A DNA stretch of 64,000 nucleotides from Dichetophora obliterata (Eukaryota > Arthropoda > Insecta > Diptera > Sciomyzidae): assembly GCA_963920525.1 (NCBI GenBank), contig OY986439.1:18261319-18325318 (forward strand). Direction: 5' to 3'. The notes beneath the pieces were generated by a model. It saw only the letters and a program-made list of their open reading frames with translations. It had not been told where the DNA came from and ran no database searches. Positions 34,374 to 45,135 of this stretch are shown here, in pieces. The position numbers were made by a program, and so were the translations under genes. How positions within the stretch are numbered: position 1 is the stretch's first letter; every line of letters begins with the position of its first letter.

Positions 34374-35286
34374 TACACGGAGATAATTATTTTGCTTGAA
34401 TCAAACAAATATTTTGCTTAAAAGCAAATCAGCAAAACATTGCTCGATCATGGTGTGATTTAAGATTAAGGAAAAAGCAAAATTCTTATTAAATTCAAGC
34501 AAAATTTAGCTAAGTTATTATAAAATGCAAAAGCAAATTTCTACTTAATTCAAGCAAATATTTGCTTGGTTTAATTTTTAATTTCATTTAGCGCCATTAT
34601 ATCAGGGGAATATTTTCCCATCAAAAAGCGTACTTGTTTTTTGTTTGAATAAAGCTTTCATACGAAAAAAAAGATTTTTTTGATTTATGAGATCAATTTG
34701 GACCGTAGGAGTTGGGTTTCGAGGGTTAAAATGTGTAAAGAAATTATTCTCCAGGTAATTCTTAATGTTTCACCTATTGACACGAAGTCGATAAAGTTAA
34801 TAAGAAAAAAGTTTTTATAACAAAAATTACATCAACATGTATTTGACATTAAACCTTCAATTTCTCGAAAACGGGCCGAAGGATTAAAAAACGGTAGACG
34901 CCATTAAATTCAGCGTTCTCGAGTAATGCTGAAATGATATGTCCCTAGCTTGTTTAAAAAAAAAAAAACGATTCGTGCAGAGTGTAATTATTTCACTTCA
35001 AAAATATGCTAGATTTCAGCAAAAACTAATCAAAATTTGCTATTCCAATTCATAATATTTTAGCAAGTATTTGGTTGAATTAAGTAGAAATTTGCTTTTG
35101 CAGTTTTTAATAACTTAGCAAAATTTTGGTTCAATTTAATCAAAAAATTTCTTAGTTATTATGAACTGGAATAGCCAATTTTGATTAGTTTTTGCTGAAA
35201 TCTAGCATAATTTTGAAATAGCAGAGAATCAAACGCAAGGTTGCTTAATCACAATACAAATTAACCAAACAGTTTTCTCCGTGTAG
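34374..35286. mobile_element. 913-bp TIR element (TACACGGAG), with nested arm
   Basis: The left end TACACGGAGATAATTATTTT and right end CTCCGTGTA are inverted, flanked by or including TA. The interior is rich in GCAAATTT/AAATTTGC-type words. About 34570-34985 is a partial copy of the outer arm of the 10012-14782 palindrome, ending CGTGCAGAGTGT. The right part contains its own hairpin: a roughly 53-bp block at 35008-35060 is inverted at 35163-35216. No transposase frame is present. Confidence 0.65.
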
Positions 35287-35465
35287 TAAACAAATCTCAA
35301 TTCTATATAATTTCTGCTTGAATAAAGGGGTGTCCTTGGAGCCTCAGAAAGTTTGCTGGGTAGATTCTTTTTAAAATCTGGTAACTGGAATGATATTTAT
35401 AGTTATTGGCCTATCGTGAGGCAGTGCACCCTTGCCAAAATATTTGACCATAACTTTAAAAATAA

Positions 35466-36985
35466 ACTTTTTGAGCAGGACATATGACTTTGATGCATTT
35501 ATTTGCAGACCATTGCTACTGGCCCACTCATTGATACTGTTGAGATCTTCATTCATTCTACAACGGAGTTTGTCAAGATACCCTGTTTTTCGTGAAAAAT
35601 AAAGTTGAACATCATCAGCATATGCATGAATATATGCATGATTGCAAACATTAAAAATAACATTTATATATATTGAAAATAACAGAGGACCAAGTATGAA
35701 GCATTGTGGAACACCATTTAATAATAACTTGTACTGAGAGGACAATTGACCAACTTTAACTTTTTGAGACCTATTACACAAATAACTGGAAATTAGATTG
35801 ACAGCACTATTACAGAAAACAAATAAAGTCTCAAGTTTATGACACAAATACTGCTGACTTACTCTATCAAAAGCTTTAGAGAAGTTCAGCAGACAGAGTA
35901 TAGTCATAGAACCCGCATCGTATTCAGGTCTTATATCGTCAATAACTTTAACAACAGCTGAAGAGCAACTATGTCCAGCTTGAAAACCAGATTGAAAGAA
36001 GGATAACATTTTCAACATGTTTTAACTTCACTGTCGAAGCGAACATCGAAGCGAAGTTTTCGATCTGGCAGTATGTTGTAATATTTTCGTTCGACAGGCG
36101 ATTTGGTTTATTTCGAAGTTATGTTCGAACATTTAACAGCAGATTTTTGCCGAGTATAAAATCATTGATTTGCTGAGCCATGAGTTTCTCACAAACTTTT
36201 GAAAGAGGCGGTAAAATACTTATAGGCCTGAAATTGCTGGGACTAGATGGGTTTTGCCTTTTTGCTATCGGTAATATAGTGGCCACTTTCCACTTGCCCG
36301 GAAATGATGAGGTCGTGAAACAAAAATTGATGATATGTATTAGGGGGCTGATAATGTGGGTCAAAATGATTTTAGTAAACTTTATGGGAATGACATCTTC
36401 ACCTGTTGCGTTTGACTTAATCTGCTAAACACATTTACCAACATCAAGCTCATTTAGTGGAGCAAATTCAAAAAACTGAAGCATAGAGAGACCAGTGGGA
36501 AGAGAAATATTATTATTAGGAGTAGAAACAGAATCAACAAAAAAATTATTTAAAATTTCTGAATTAATATTGCAGTCAGTGTTGTTTTTATTGCAGACCC
36601 CAAGTTTTCTTATATTGCTCCAAAGCGTTTTGGTTGGAAGGGAGGGTTGAAGCTTAGCCGCAAAATAGCGTGATTTAGCCTGTCTTATTAGTGAAACAGA
36701 TTCATTCCTCGACAGTCTATATGTTTCCCAGTTGGGTTCGGTTGGGTTTCTCTTCCATATCGATCAAAATTTGTTTCTGTTTTCAATGGAATTTAAGACA
36801 TTGACAGAAAACCAAGGGCAAGCTGAATTCCTAATACAAATGGTGCCTTCAGTGACATATTTCTCAATTAAATATATTATGGGTTCAACAAGGGAACAAA
36901 GTTTATCGTTATTGTTATGGTGAAGCCAGCAATCATTTAAGGGGATCGAATGGGTAATATAATTCAAAATATGTTTTACAGAAAT
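35466..36985 (-). pseudogene. Jockey/CR1-like LINE fragment, same family as 11.2-14.4 kb
   Basis: From 36985 downward the minus strand encodes CWLHHNNNDKLCSL (a linker match to the copy at 13.7 kb), RQAKSRYFA (near 36690), SEILNNFFVD, then RT fingers (36119-36364) with FPGKWKVATILPIAKRQNPS and RPISILPPLSKVCEKLMAQQ. After a small insertion come SGFQAGHSCSSAVVKVIDD, LLNFSKAFDRVSQ, GVPQCFILGPLLF and HAYADDVQLYFS (35466-36018). It is truncated at both ends. GVPQGS reads GVPQC, and NFSKAFD replaces DFSKAFD, losing the first catalytic aspartate. Frameshifts separate the blocks. It is clearly inactive. Confidence 0.88.
36011..36134. mobile_element. About 120-bp insertion in the RT with imperfect TIRs
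   Basis: The RT frame breaks between INDFILGKNLLL and MLSFFQSGF. The inserted sequence starts TTCAACATGTTTTAACTTC and ends GAAGTTATGTTCGAA, imperfect complements; CATT lies on both sides. It carries inverted GTCGAAGCGAAC-like words and no coding potential. The short duplication and the length are estimates. Confidence 0.5.
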
Positions 36986-37030
36986 TGGTTTTTAAGCTGT
37001 AGAACATTGTAAAAAATGTAACAACAACTT

Positions 37031-38551
37031 ACTTACTTAGTTGGCGCTACAACCTTATGTCGGTCTTGGCCTCATCTAAGAGTTTGCGCCAGCCATTTCT
37101 GTCTCTCGCTTGCTGGCGCCAGTTGGAAATTCCAAGCTTCGTCAGGTTGTCCTCTACTTGGTCTTTCCAACGAAGATGCGGTCGTCCTCTTCTGCGTTGA
37201 CCGCCGCTGGGTACCGAATCGAATGTTTTCTTCACTGGAGCATCGTCTTTCATGCGCTGAACATGACCAAGCCAGCGAAGCTGCTCGATTTTAATACGCT
37301 TCACTATGTCGATATCAGCGTACAGCTCATACAGTTCATCATTCCACCGTATTCGGTACTCGCCATTGACGCAGATTGGTCTGTAGATCTTACGAAGAAT
37401 CTCTCTCTCGAATGCTTCTAAAGTCTTTTCATCTAAACTGCAAAAAAAACTGCAGCGTCCAGGTTTATGATGCATAAAGTAGGACGGGCATGATGAGCGA
37501 TTTATAGAGCGTGATTTTCGTTCGTCGAGAGAGGGCTCTGCTTCTCAATTGCCTACTGAGCCCAAAGTAACACCTGTTGGCAAGAGTTATTCTTCGTTTG
37601 ATCTCAATGCTGATGTCGTTGGTTGATTTAATGCATGATCCCAGATAAACGAAGTTCTTCACAACCTCGAATGAGGTATTGTCAACGGTAACGTGGGTTC
37701 CAAGACGCTGGGAATGTTTGTTGGTTGACACCAAATATTTCGTCTTATCTGCATTCACTGCCAGACTTATTCGACTTGAGTCCCTTTCTAATCTGGAGAA
37801 TGCTGCACTGACTTTGCGCATATTATGGCCAATGATATCGATGTCATCAGCAAACGCAAGCAGCATAACAGTCTTGTAGAATATTGTGCCTTTACGTCTG
37901 AGATCAGCAGCTCGGATGATCTTCTCCATCATTAGGGTTGGGGGCGAAATTGTCCTTATACAAAATTTCGTTGACAAAATTGTACTTTACAAAATTGCCC
38001 TTTTTTAAAATTGCCCTTCAAAAAATTTCCCTTTACAAAATTCACTTTTACGAAATTGTACAAAAAATAAATAAAAAAATAATATGTTAGTACTGTGGAA
38101 AAGCGCGCTTTTCGTAAAAGGGGCAATTTCGTAAAGGGTAATTTTATAAAGTACAACTTCAAAGAAAGGGAAATTTAAAAAGAGACAGTTTTGGAAATGG
38201 AAATTTTGTGAGGGTGAATTTTGCCAAGGAAAAATTTTTGTAAGGAAAATTTCGACCCACTCCCCTATCATTAGGTTGAAAATGTTGCACGATAAGGAAT
38301 CACTTTGTCTGAAACCTCGTTTGGTAACAAATGGTAGGGAAAGGTCCTTCCCGATTTTAACTGCGCTGCTGGTGTTGCTCAGTGTCATCCTGCAAAGTCG
38401 TATTAGTTTGGCAGGAATACCAAACTCAGACAAGGTGGAGTTCAGGTGGTTCCTTATTGGGCTGTCGAAGGTGGCTTTGTAGTCGACAAAAAGATGGTGG
38501 ATGTCGACTTGTTTTTAATGAGTCTTCTCCAAGATTTGTCGTAGCGTAAAC
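37031..38551 (-). pseudogene. 5'-truncated RTE retrotransposon
   Basis: AACAACAACTT at 37020-37030 and 38552-38562 is an exact 11-bp target duplication. From the right the element starts inside RT (LRQILEKT); then come FGIPAKLIRLCRMTLSN and the RGFRQSDSLSC box (RQG mutated to RQS). After a nested 330-bp element it reaches FADDIDIIGHN and VNADKTKYLVSTNK (37465-37930). The C-terminus is at 37047-37475 with GEYRIRWNDELYELY, RWLGHVQRM and RRRGRPHLRWKDQVEDNL. The 3' end is CTAAGTAAGTAAGT, the short-repeat tail usual for RTE. A frameshift near 37465 and the insertion inactivate it. Confidence 0.92.
37937..38266. mobile_element. 330-bp MITE in RTE, 9-bp target duplication
   Basis: ATCATTAGG at 37928-37936 is repeated at 38267-38275. 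The element runs from GTTGGGGGCGAAATTGTCCT to a right end that reads inward AGGGGAGTGGGTCGAAATTT, giving imperfect TIRs. The interior is made of variants of ACAAAATTGCCCTTT. Removing it restores the RTE reading CNIFNLMMEKII. The 9-bp duplication suggests a Mutator-like mobiliser. Confidence 0.88.
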
Positions 38552-38840
38552 AACAACAACTTTTAAAGCAAGTTCATTTTCTTTAAAACTCATAGGGGGG
38601 GGAGGGATAGGTGGCCTATGATTTTAAATGTTAGAAACTATTTATGTGTCAAAATGGTGAAATTTTGCAGATAAATGATTTTAAATGAAACTGTAGGAAA
38701 AATAAAAATTTTATGAAAAAAATATGCAACAAAAACAACTTTTGGCCTATTTTTAAGTACAAATTGGATATTTTAGAGGTTTTTGAAAATAATATTAACA
38801 TATTTTAATAAAACATTGCATTGGTGAGGTGAGGAATTTA

Positions 38841-39738
38841 TCTTTCAGACAAAGAAAATTTAATGAAAATGAATTTAAAAATGGCGGAGAAGCTTGCTTG
38901 CTGGAGCTTGCTAAATGATGTAGAAGCGAAAAGAAATCTTCCGTAAGAAATGCATTGCGTTTTACAGCGAAAAAGTAGAAGAATTTTTTTTTTCTTTGGT
39001 TAGTACGTTGTTGAACCGAAAAATTGTTCAGTACAGCCAATTGAACCTTTTCTCATTTTCCCAATTTACTTAATTTATCTTTCAGACAAAGAAAATTTAA
39101 TGAAAATGAATTTAAAAATGGCGGAGAAGCTTGCTTGCTGGAGCTTGCTAAATGATGTAGAAGCGAAAAGAAATCTTCCGTAAGAAATGCATTGCGTTTT
39201 ACAGCGAAAAAGTAGAAGAATTTTTTTTTTCTTTGGTTAGTACGTTGTTGAACCGAAAAATTGTTCAGTACAGCCAATTGAACCTTTTCTCATTTTCCCA
39301 ATTTACTTAATTTATCTTTCAGACAAAGAAAATTTAATGAAAATGGATTTAAAAATGGCGGAGATGCTTGCTTGCTTGAGCATAGTATGATGTAGAAGCG
39401 AAAAGAAATCTTCCGTAAGAAATGCATTGCGTTTTTGACAGCGAAAAAGTAGAAGAATTTGTTTTTGTTGGTTAGTACGCTGTCGAACCGAAAAATTGTT
39501 CAGTACAGCCAATTGAACCATTTCTCACTTTCCCAATTTACTTAATTTATCTTTCAGACAAAGAAAATTTAAAGAAAATGGATTTAAAAATGGCGGAGAT
39601 GCTTGCTTGCTTGAGCATAGTATGATGTAGAAGCGAAAAGAAATCTTCCGTAAGAAATGCATTGCGTTTTTGACAGCGAAAAAGTAGAAGAATTTTTTTT
39701 CGTTGGTTAGTACGCTGTCGAACCGAAAAATTGTTCAA
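38841..39738 (+). repeat. 235-237-bp tandem array, four units
   Basis: TCTTTCAGAC starts at 38841, 39078, 39315 and 39550 (periods 237, 237, 235); the last unit is cut near 39738. Units 1 and 2 look identical along their length. Units 3 and 4 are nearly identical to each other but share several differences from the first pair (GAGATGCTTGC, TTTTTGACAGCG, GCTGTCGAACC). This implies duplication of a two-type ancestor in two steps. On the plus strand, units 1 and 2 hold an acceptor-like TTATCTTTCAG, an AAAATGGCGGAG start, a 21-codon frame and a donor-like CCGTAAGAAA. Repeated open frames on the minus strand simply reflect the periodicity. Confidence 0.92.
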
Positions 39739-42199
39739 TGAATCAAAAAAATAAATATTGCATTTAATTAACAAAAAAAAAAATGTATTTTTAAATACAT
39801 ATAAAACTAATTTATCAAAAAAAGCAAAAATAAAAATAAAGTGCATTTAAAAGCACCTAACAATTTTAAGTTATCTTTTTCAAAATATGCCGTATTAAAT
39901 TTTAATGGTTGCAAATCAAAAAAAGCAAAATATGCAAAAACCACATGAATTTATTGTATAAAAAATATTTAAAAATATGCACTACTGAATAACTATAACT
40001 ATAACTGTTGAATGCCATTTAGAAGGAATTTTCATGATTCGCAAGGATAACTTAACTATTTGCGCTTTAAGATGCCCAGTAAAAACTTGCATTTACATGA
40101 AATTCCTAGCCCTTAATCTCTTTGCCAATGTTCTGCTGCGTTAGGTGTGATCGATGCTTTTCTCGCTGTTATCAATCAATTTTGTTTTATAGAACGAATA
40201 ACATCGTGTTCGAAAAGAACGAAATTCACAACCATGATTCGAGAGTTAAAATGTCAAAATTTCGCTGTTTTTTTTTTATGTCGGTACATTTATTTGGCGT
40301 GAAAATTTGGCATTCAACAATAATGTTCAACTAACACATTCAGCAAATACGTTATGGTATGTGTTAGTGCTGAGTCTACAATAAAATTTCGCGTGTAGAA
40401 TTAAATGCCTAATAATTTTCGTTCCTACACCATACTAAGCTTTAGTCAAAATTTGAAATTTAAAAAGTTTTGTTCTCATTCTGATGGTGCAGAAAATGCG
40501 TTATACTGTGAAAATATATACTTTTTGAGACATCCAAAATAACGGGATATTTTTAACATACTATTATCCGTACAAAATATTTCTGAAAAAGTTTTGATTT
40601 ACTGCTATTTTTCTTAATCAATGACTTTTCATACAAAAATGAGTTGTACTGAGAAAGTCTATAATTTTCCAAAAGTTTGATGTCATTAAAACGGATTTAT
40701 TTTAAATTTAAGAAAAATATATTTATGTTCAGAATTTATGATAATAAAATTACATTTTTGATTACAAATTTTAAATATTTTTTAATCAAATTTTTCATAA
40801 CCCTGTTATGAAGGATTTTTTCAAAAGTCAAAAAACAAAAAAAGCCAGGCAAATTTATGTCATCATAACAATTACCATTTAAATAAGGTATTCAAATTAA
40901 ATAAAGTAATTTTGTAATATTTATACCATTTTATATAATTAAAAAAAACAAATAATAATTTTTATATTTTGCAATTGATTTAATACAACTAAATACTTTA
41001 ATTTTAAGATTTAAAATTTTTACATAGTATTTAATATTTTTATCGCTGGCGAATCAGCGGGTATTTGCTAATAATAAATAAACACTTATTCACATTGTAT
41101 TCCTACCACATTGAAAAAAACTAATTTTCGGAAATAATTTTGGAAACCCGGGATTGCATTTTTAATTCCCTTTAATCCCGGAATTTTCAAAAGCCTAGAA
41201 ATTTTCATCCCTTATACATAGGTACATCCATCTATGATTTCTTGGCAAAGTATTGTTGGTGTAGTGGGTTGATTGGTCGGTTGGTCGCTCCTTTGGTCGG
41301 CTTAACAGTTGCATGGGTTGAAGTTGACAACAAATAGTTTAATTAAAACATCAACAGCCAAACATTAAAAGGGACGATGTATTGCTTGTTTCTATGCAGA
41401 AAGAGCTATACATTTCTTAGCTGGCTTTGTTTTTTGTTTGCTTGTTGGTTTTTTATTTTTAGACATTCTGTAATTAAAATTTGTTTGCCATATGCTCTAT
41501 ATTGTTTGGTCAAATTGACAAGAAAAGCAAACAAAAAAATTAAACTGTGATTAATTGAGTTTTTAAGCTTTTCTTTGCGGTACCATAGAAATTTCTATCG
41601 AATGTTTTGATTTTATTGTTAGGGGGCTTGTAAAATTTTTTAATTAAAAAATAGTACAATAATTCCGAGTGGCATTCATTGCGCTAGAAAGTTTTTTAAT
41701 ATGTTTAAATGTTCTTGTTTTTTTTTCTTCCACTAAGGTTTTGATTACTAGATTAGGACTAGTATTAGAAGATTCAATAAAATAAAAAGACAGTTGTTAA
41801 AAACAAACAAATTTTTCGTCTACAATTGATGCAAAAAGAAGGTATTATATATGTTATTTCAACTTTTTAAAATTTTATTAAGAGGAGGTTCTCATTAAAC
41901 TCGACCAAAAAAACTAAAAATCATTTTACATAATTTTTCAATAGCTTATGATGTGTAGAATATGTTCCAAAAACAGTTTGGCCAATAACGATTGCATAAC
42001 AAAGTTATCTCATATCAAAGGAACACATTGTTTCATAAAGGAACTTGAAAAAATGTTAACCAAATCTTACAACGGGTTTTCTGAAAAATATGTTTTCCAA
42101 AAACTGGTCTCCACGACATCTCAGTAACTACTATATGGATTGACTGGAATTTTTTATAATAAAGAAGATAAAATATTTTAGATCCTAAAACTATATAAA
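39739..42199. other. No gene recognised; AT-rich
   Basis: No coding motif or ordered repeat is seen. The open frame 40122-40334 is unsupported. Confidence 0.55.
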
Positions 42200-42417
42200 C
42201 ATTGGCGTCGGAAGCGGGGGGCAAGGGGGGCAGTTGCCCCCGCACTTTTTTAGCTAGATAAACAATTTAAAAGGAAAAGTTATTCAAAATATCAGTTTTT
42301 TTTTACAACGATAATATTTTTGTATTATATATTTTCCTCTTCTTTCTCTCTTCTTCATGTGTACCAATGGACCATTTGTACTGCCCCCCCAGATGAAATT
42401 CGCTTCCGACGCGCTTG
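42200..42417. mobile_element. 218-bp hAT MITE with 8-bp duplication
   Basis: TATATAAA at 42192-42199 and 42418-42425 is an exact 8-bp duplication. The ends are CATTGGCGTCGGAAGCGGG and, read inward from the right, CAAGCGCGTCGGAAGCGAAT, sharing GCGTCGGAAGCG. CA...TG termini and an 8-bp duplication are diagnostic of hAT. GGGGGCAAGGGGGG runs near the left end are usual for such elements. It is non-coding. Confidence 0.88.
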
Positions 42418-43461
42418 TATATAAAGATAATATTGTCATTACTAATTTAAGCACTTTTAAAGAGAAAAAATAAAAAAAAATAATTTGTTGACATAATAGG
42501 TTCAAGCTCCAACAAACATAATTTATATAATTTTTTTGGATTTTTTAATATCAAATGACATGAACGTGCTGTGCGATGGAGACCATTTGCGTACCTTTTT
42601 CTACAAGACCTTTTATGGCGTATTGACACTTCACATAACACTCTTATGCACCAAAAAACATATTTTCCTATACTCTAAGAATCAATAAATAGCTGCTTAA
42701 AAACTTAACGTTTACTCAACTTATTTACTTCCTTCTATGAAAAAGAAATCAAGGACCCAAAAATTAAATAAACACCTCATTGCTTCCAAGTTTCTTTGTT
42801 GAATTACAAAAAACTAAGCATGCCACAACTGCTTATATTTTTAACGATTCAGTCATGGTAAAAGAATAGAAGAGATTTGCACGGCTGAGAGCGAACTGCC
42901 ATAACTGTCAAACGGCAACTGACAGCTCATACAAAATCTGCAACCGATGAGAATGCGATGAGAAAGGAAAAATTAATAAGAATCTGTCATGGCTGAAACT
43001 ATTTTGCTTTTTTAATTTATTATTGATCAATCAATTAAAATAGGATTTTGTACAGCTGTTGAAGTAATTTATTTGAGGTTCCAAAAAATCATTTTCGTAG
43101 AAGTGTCTATTGCAAACACAAGCTATAGAATTGATTGATATTTTATTTTTTTAAATTTTTGGCACATGCCATGTTTCATCGTTGTCTTGTAGGCTCGTCA
43201 GCTGGAACACGAAAACTTGTTTTTGGCATAACACTTCATGCACTTCATTTTAACTAAAAAAAAAAATAAGTAATTCACTTTAATTCAAGTTTTTAAATAC
43301 AACACAAAAATATTCAATTGGAGTTATGTAATTTTTCTCTATTATCTTTAAAAAAAAAAACTGATTTTGACAATTCTGGTAGTATTGCCTTGATATCTAC
43401 TACAGATCACGATTAGCCACGAGACTACCTGTATTTTTCTACCAAGAATTCTATAAACTTA
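42418..43461. other. No gene recognised
   Basis: AT-rich sequence. GCCATAACTGTCAAACGGCAACTGACAG-like inverted words lie at about 42898-42925. No coding motif is seen. Confidence 0.5.
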
Positions 43462-44650
43462 TCTATACTATTATATAAAAGGAGACTCACGAATTTGATC
43501 CAGAATAAGCTCGGTAACCGATGAACCGATTTTGATAATTCTTTTTTTATTCGATACCTATGATAATATAGATTGTTATAGCTTACCAAGGTTTTCGAAA
43601 AATGTATTCTATAATTATTGCAAAATCACGCATTTTATTTGATGCCTACATTCAACCAGCAGCACAATATAGCAGCAAACAAAGCTTTTCTCTCTTTGTC
43701 GCGAGAGCTTCTCTCAATATAACACGGCAGCCATGTTGTGTAGTTAAGATGGATTCACTGATAACCTTCAGAATGATTTTGTGAGATTAAAAATAATGTT
43801 AATCAAGTTGAGAGCGTGCAGAAATTTTTCTCTCTGAGCGAAAACTTCATATGAAAAAAACATTCAAAACATGCTGAAGGTGATCAGTGAATCCAGCTTT
43901 ACTTTCAAGGAGATTCTTGCTTTCATACAGTGTTAATTAATTTTCTTTGTTAATGCTTTGAGGGGAGTTGCCAGAATTTAGTTTTCTGTATTAATTATGT
44001 TTTGCAGCCTTGCCAGCCAGCTTTTCCCCACTTGAGATTGTGTTACTCTATCTATACGAATATATAAAAGCTTTGTGGCACTGCACGGATGTTTGAGAAT
44101 CACGCAAGAACCACTGAACAGATTAACACGATATAGGTATCAAACGATTTGTTATTCCAACTTTATCGTAATATGCTATGTTAGATTTGCCACGTCTACT
44201 TTTTATGCCCACTTTTTGCAAAAAATGCTATATTTCAGACGATTTTGGTCGTATGAGACTAGAATTTGGTAATCTACGTTGTATGGTTACTTTCGCTAAC
44301 TTTACTAAAAGTGGGCATGACCCACTTTAGTTAAGTCCACTTTTCGGGGGATAAGCTTGGAGTAAGTTTAAGCTCAATTGAGCTGAAATTCTGGCATTCT
44401 ATTGTTTTGAGTATGAGATGGTTTAAGTGAAAAAATTTTGCCACACCCTCATTACCGCCCAAAATTAATCAAAAATGTTATACTTCGAACGGTTTTGGTT
44501 GTATTAGACTGAAATTTGTTAATTTAGTTCAAACGGCTACTTTCGTCAACTGTACTAAAAATGGCGAATATATAATTTTTTTTCGAACAGCATGAAAATT
44601 CGTATATAGCAATAAGGTGGTCTGCGGCAGGACAACGTCTGCCGGGCAAT
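43462..44650 (+). mobile_element. Helitron-like non-autonomous element(s)
   Basis: TCTATACTATTATATAAAAG at 43462 and TCTATACGAATATATAAAAG at 44051 resemble Helitron 5' ends (TC start, TATATAAA). Both are followed by words such as AACCGATGAACCGATTTTGA or ACCACTGAACAGATTAACACG. A GC-rich hairpin, CGGCAG-GACAACGT-CTGCCG (44625-44644), resembles Helitron 3' ends, but CTRG does not follow directly. This may be two nested or tandem copies. No Rep/helicase frame is present. Confidence 0.55.
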
Positions 44651-44944
44651 AATATACATCAATTAGAATGCTGTATATTTCAGAAAATTCTGATCGTCAT
44701 GCATTGATGTTTCAAACGGAAACGTCTTGTTCGAAGGTCAATTTACACTTTTACAAGTTCACAAAACGATCATAAAAAATTCATTGAATTGGGTCAGGAT
44801 GAATTCTACTATAACTATAACGTTAACTATGAATATATAGATAAGGAAATAGATTCAGACATAGATTTATGAATATAACTTTGGAATGGTTTGAAATATT
44901 TGAAATATTTTTGGCAGAATTATTTTTTAAGCTATATTTGAAAA

Positions 44945-45135
44945 TTTTTTCACATAAATTACTTTTCAAGCTGTAACACATTGCAAAAAATATAACAACA
45001 TTTTAAGCAAATTAATTTTCATCAAAAAATCATAGGGGGGAGGGGGTAGGTGGCCCATGATTTTTAATGATAGAAACTGTTTGTGTCAAAATAGAACAAT
45101 TTTTGCAGTTAAATTATGTTATATGAAAGAATGAG
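44945..45135 (+). repeat. AT-rich repeat next to the RTE 5' end
   Basis: AAGCTGTAACACATTGCAAA followed by CATAGGGGGGAGGGGGTAGG matches 36992-38790 (minus the RTE insertion). It ends at about 45135, where RTE 5' UTR sequence begins. Confidence 0.65.

Larger units (their letters stand above)
36958..38790 (+). repeat. AT-rich repeat interrupted by the RTE insertion
   Basis: AAGCTGTAGAACATTGTAAAAAATG at 36992, resumed after the RTE with TTTAAAGCAAGTTCATTTTC and then CATAGGGGGGGGAGGGATAG near 38590, matches the uninterrupted sequence at 44955-45130. The repeat was therefore the RTE target. No coding content is present. Confidence 0.7.

Noticed and set aside
38841..39738. Regularly spaced repeats as a possible CRISPR array
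   Set aside because: Units are head-to-tail and 235-237 bp without unique spacers; this is a tandem duplication in a eukaryotic genome.
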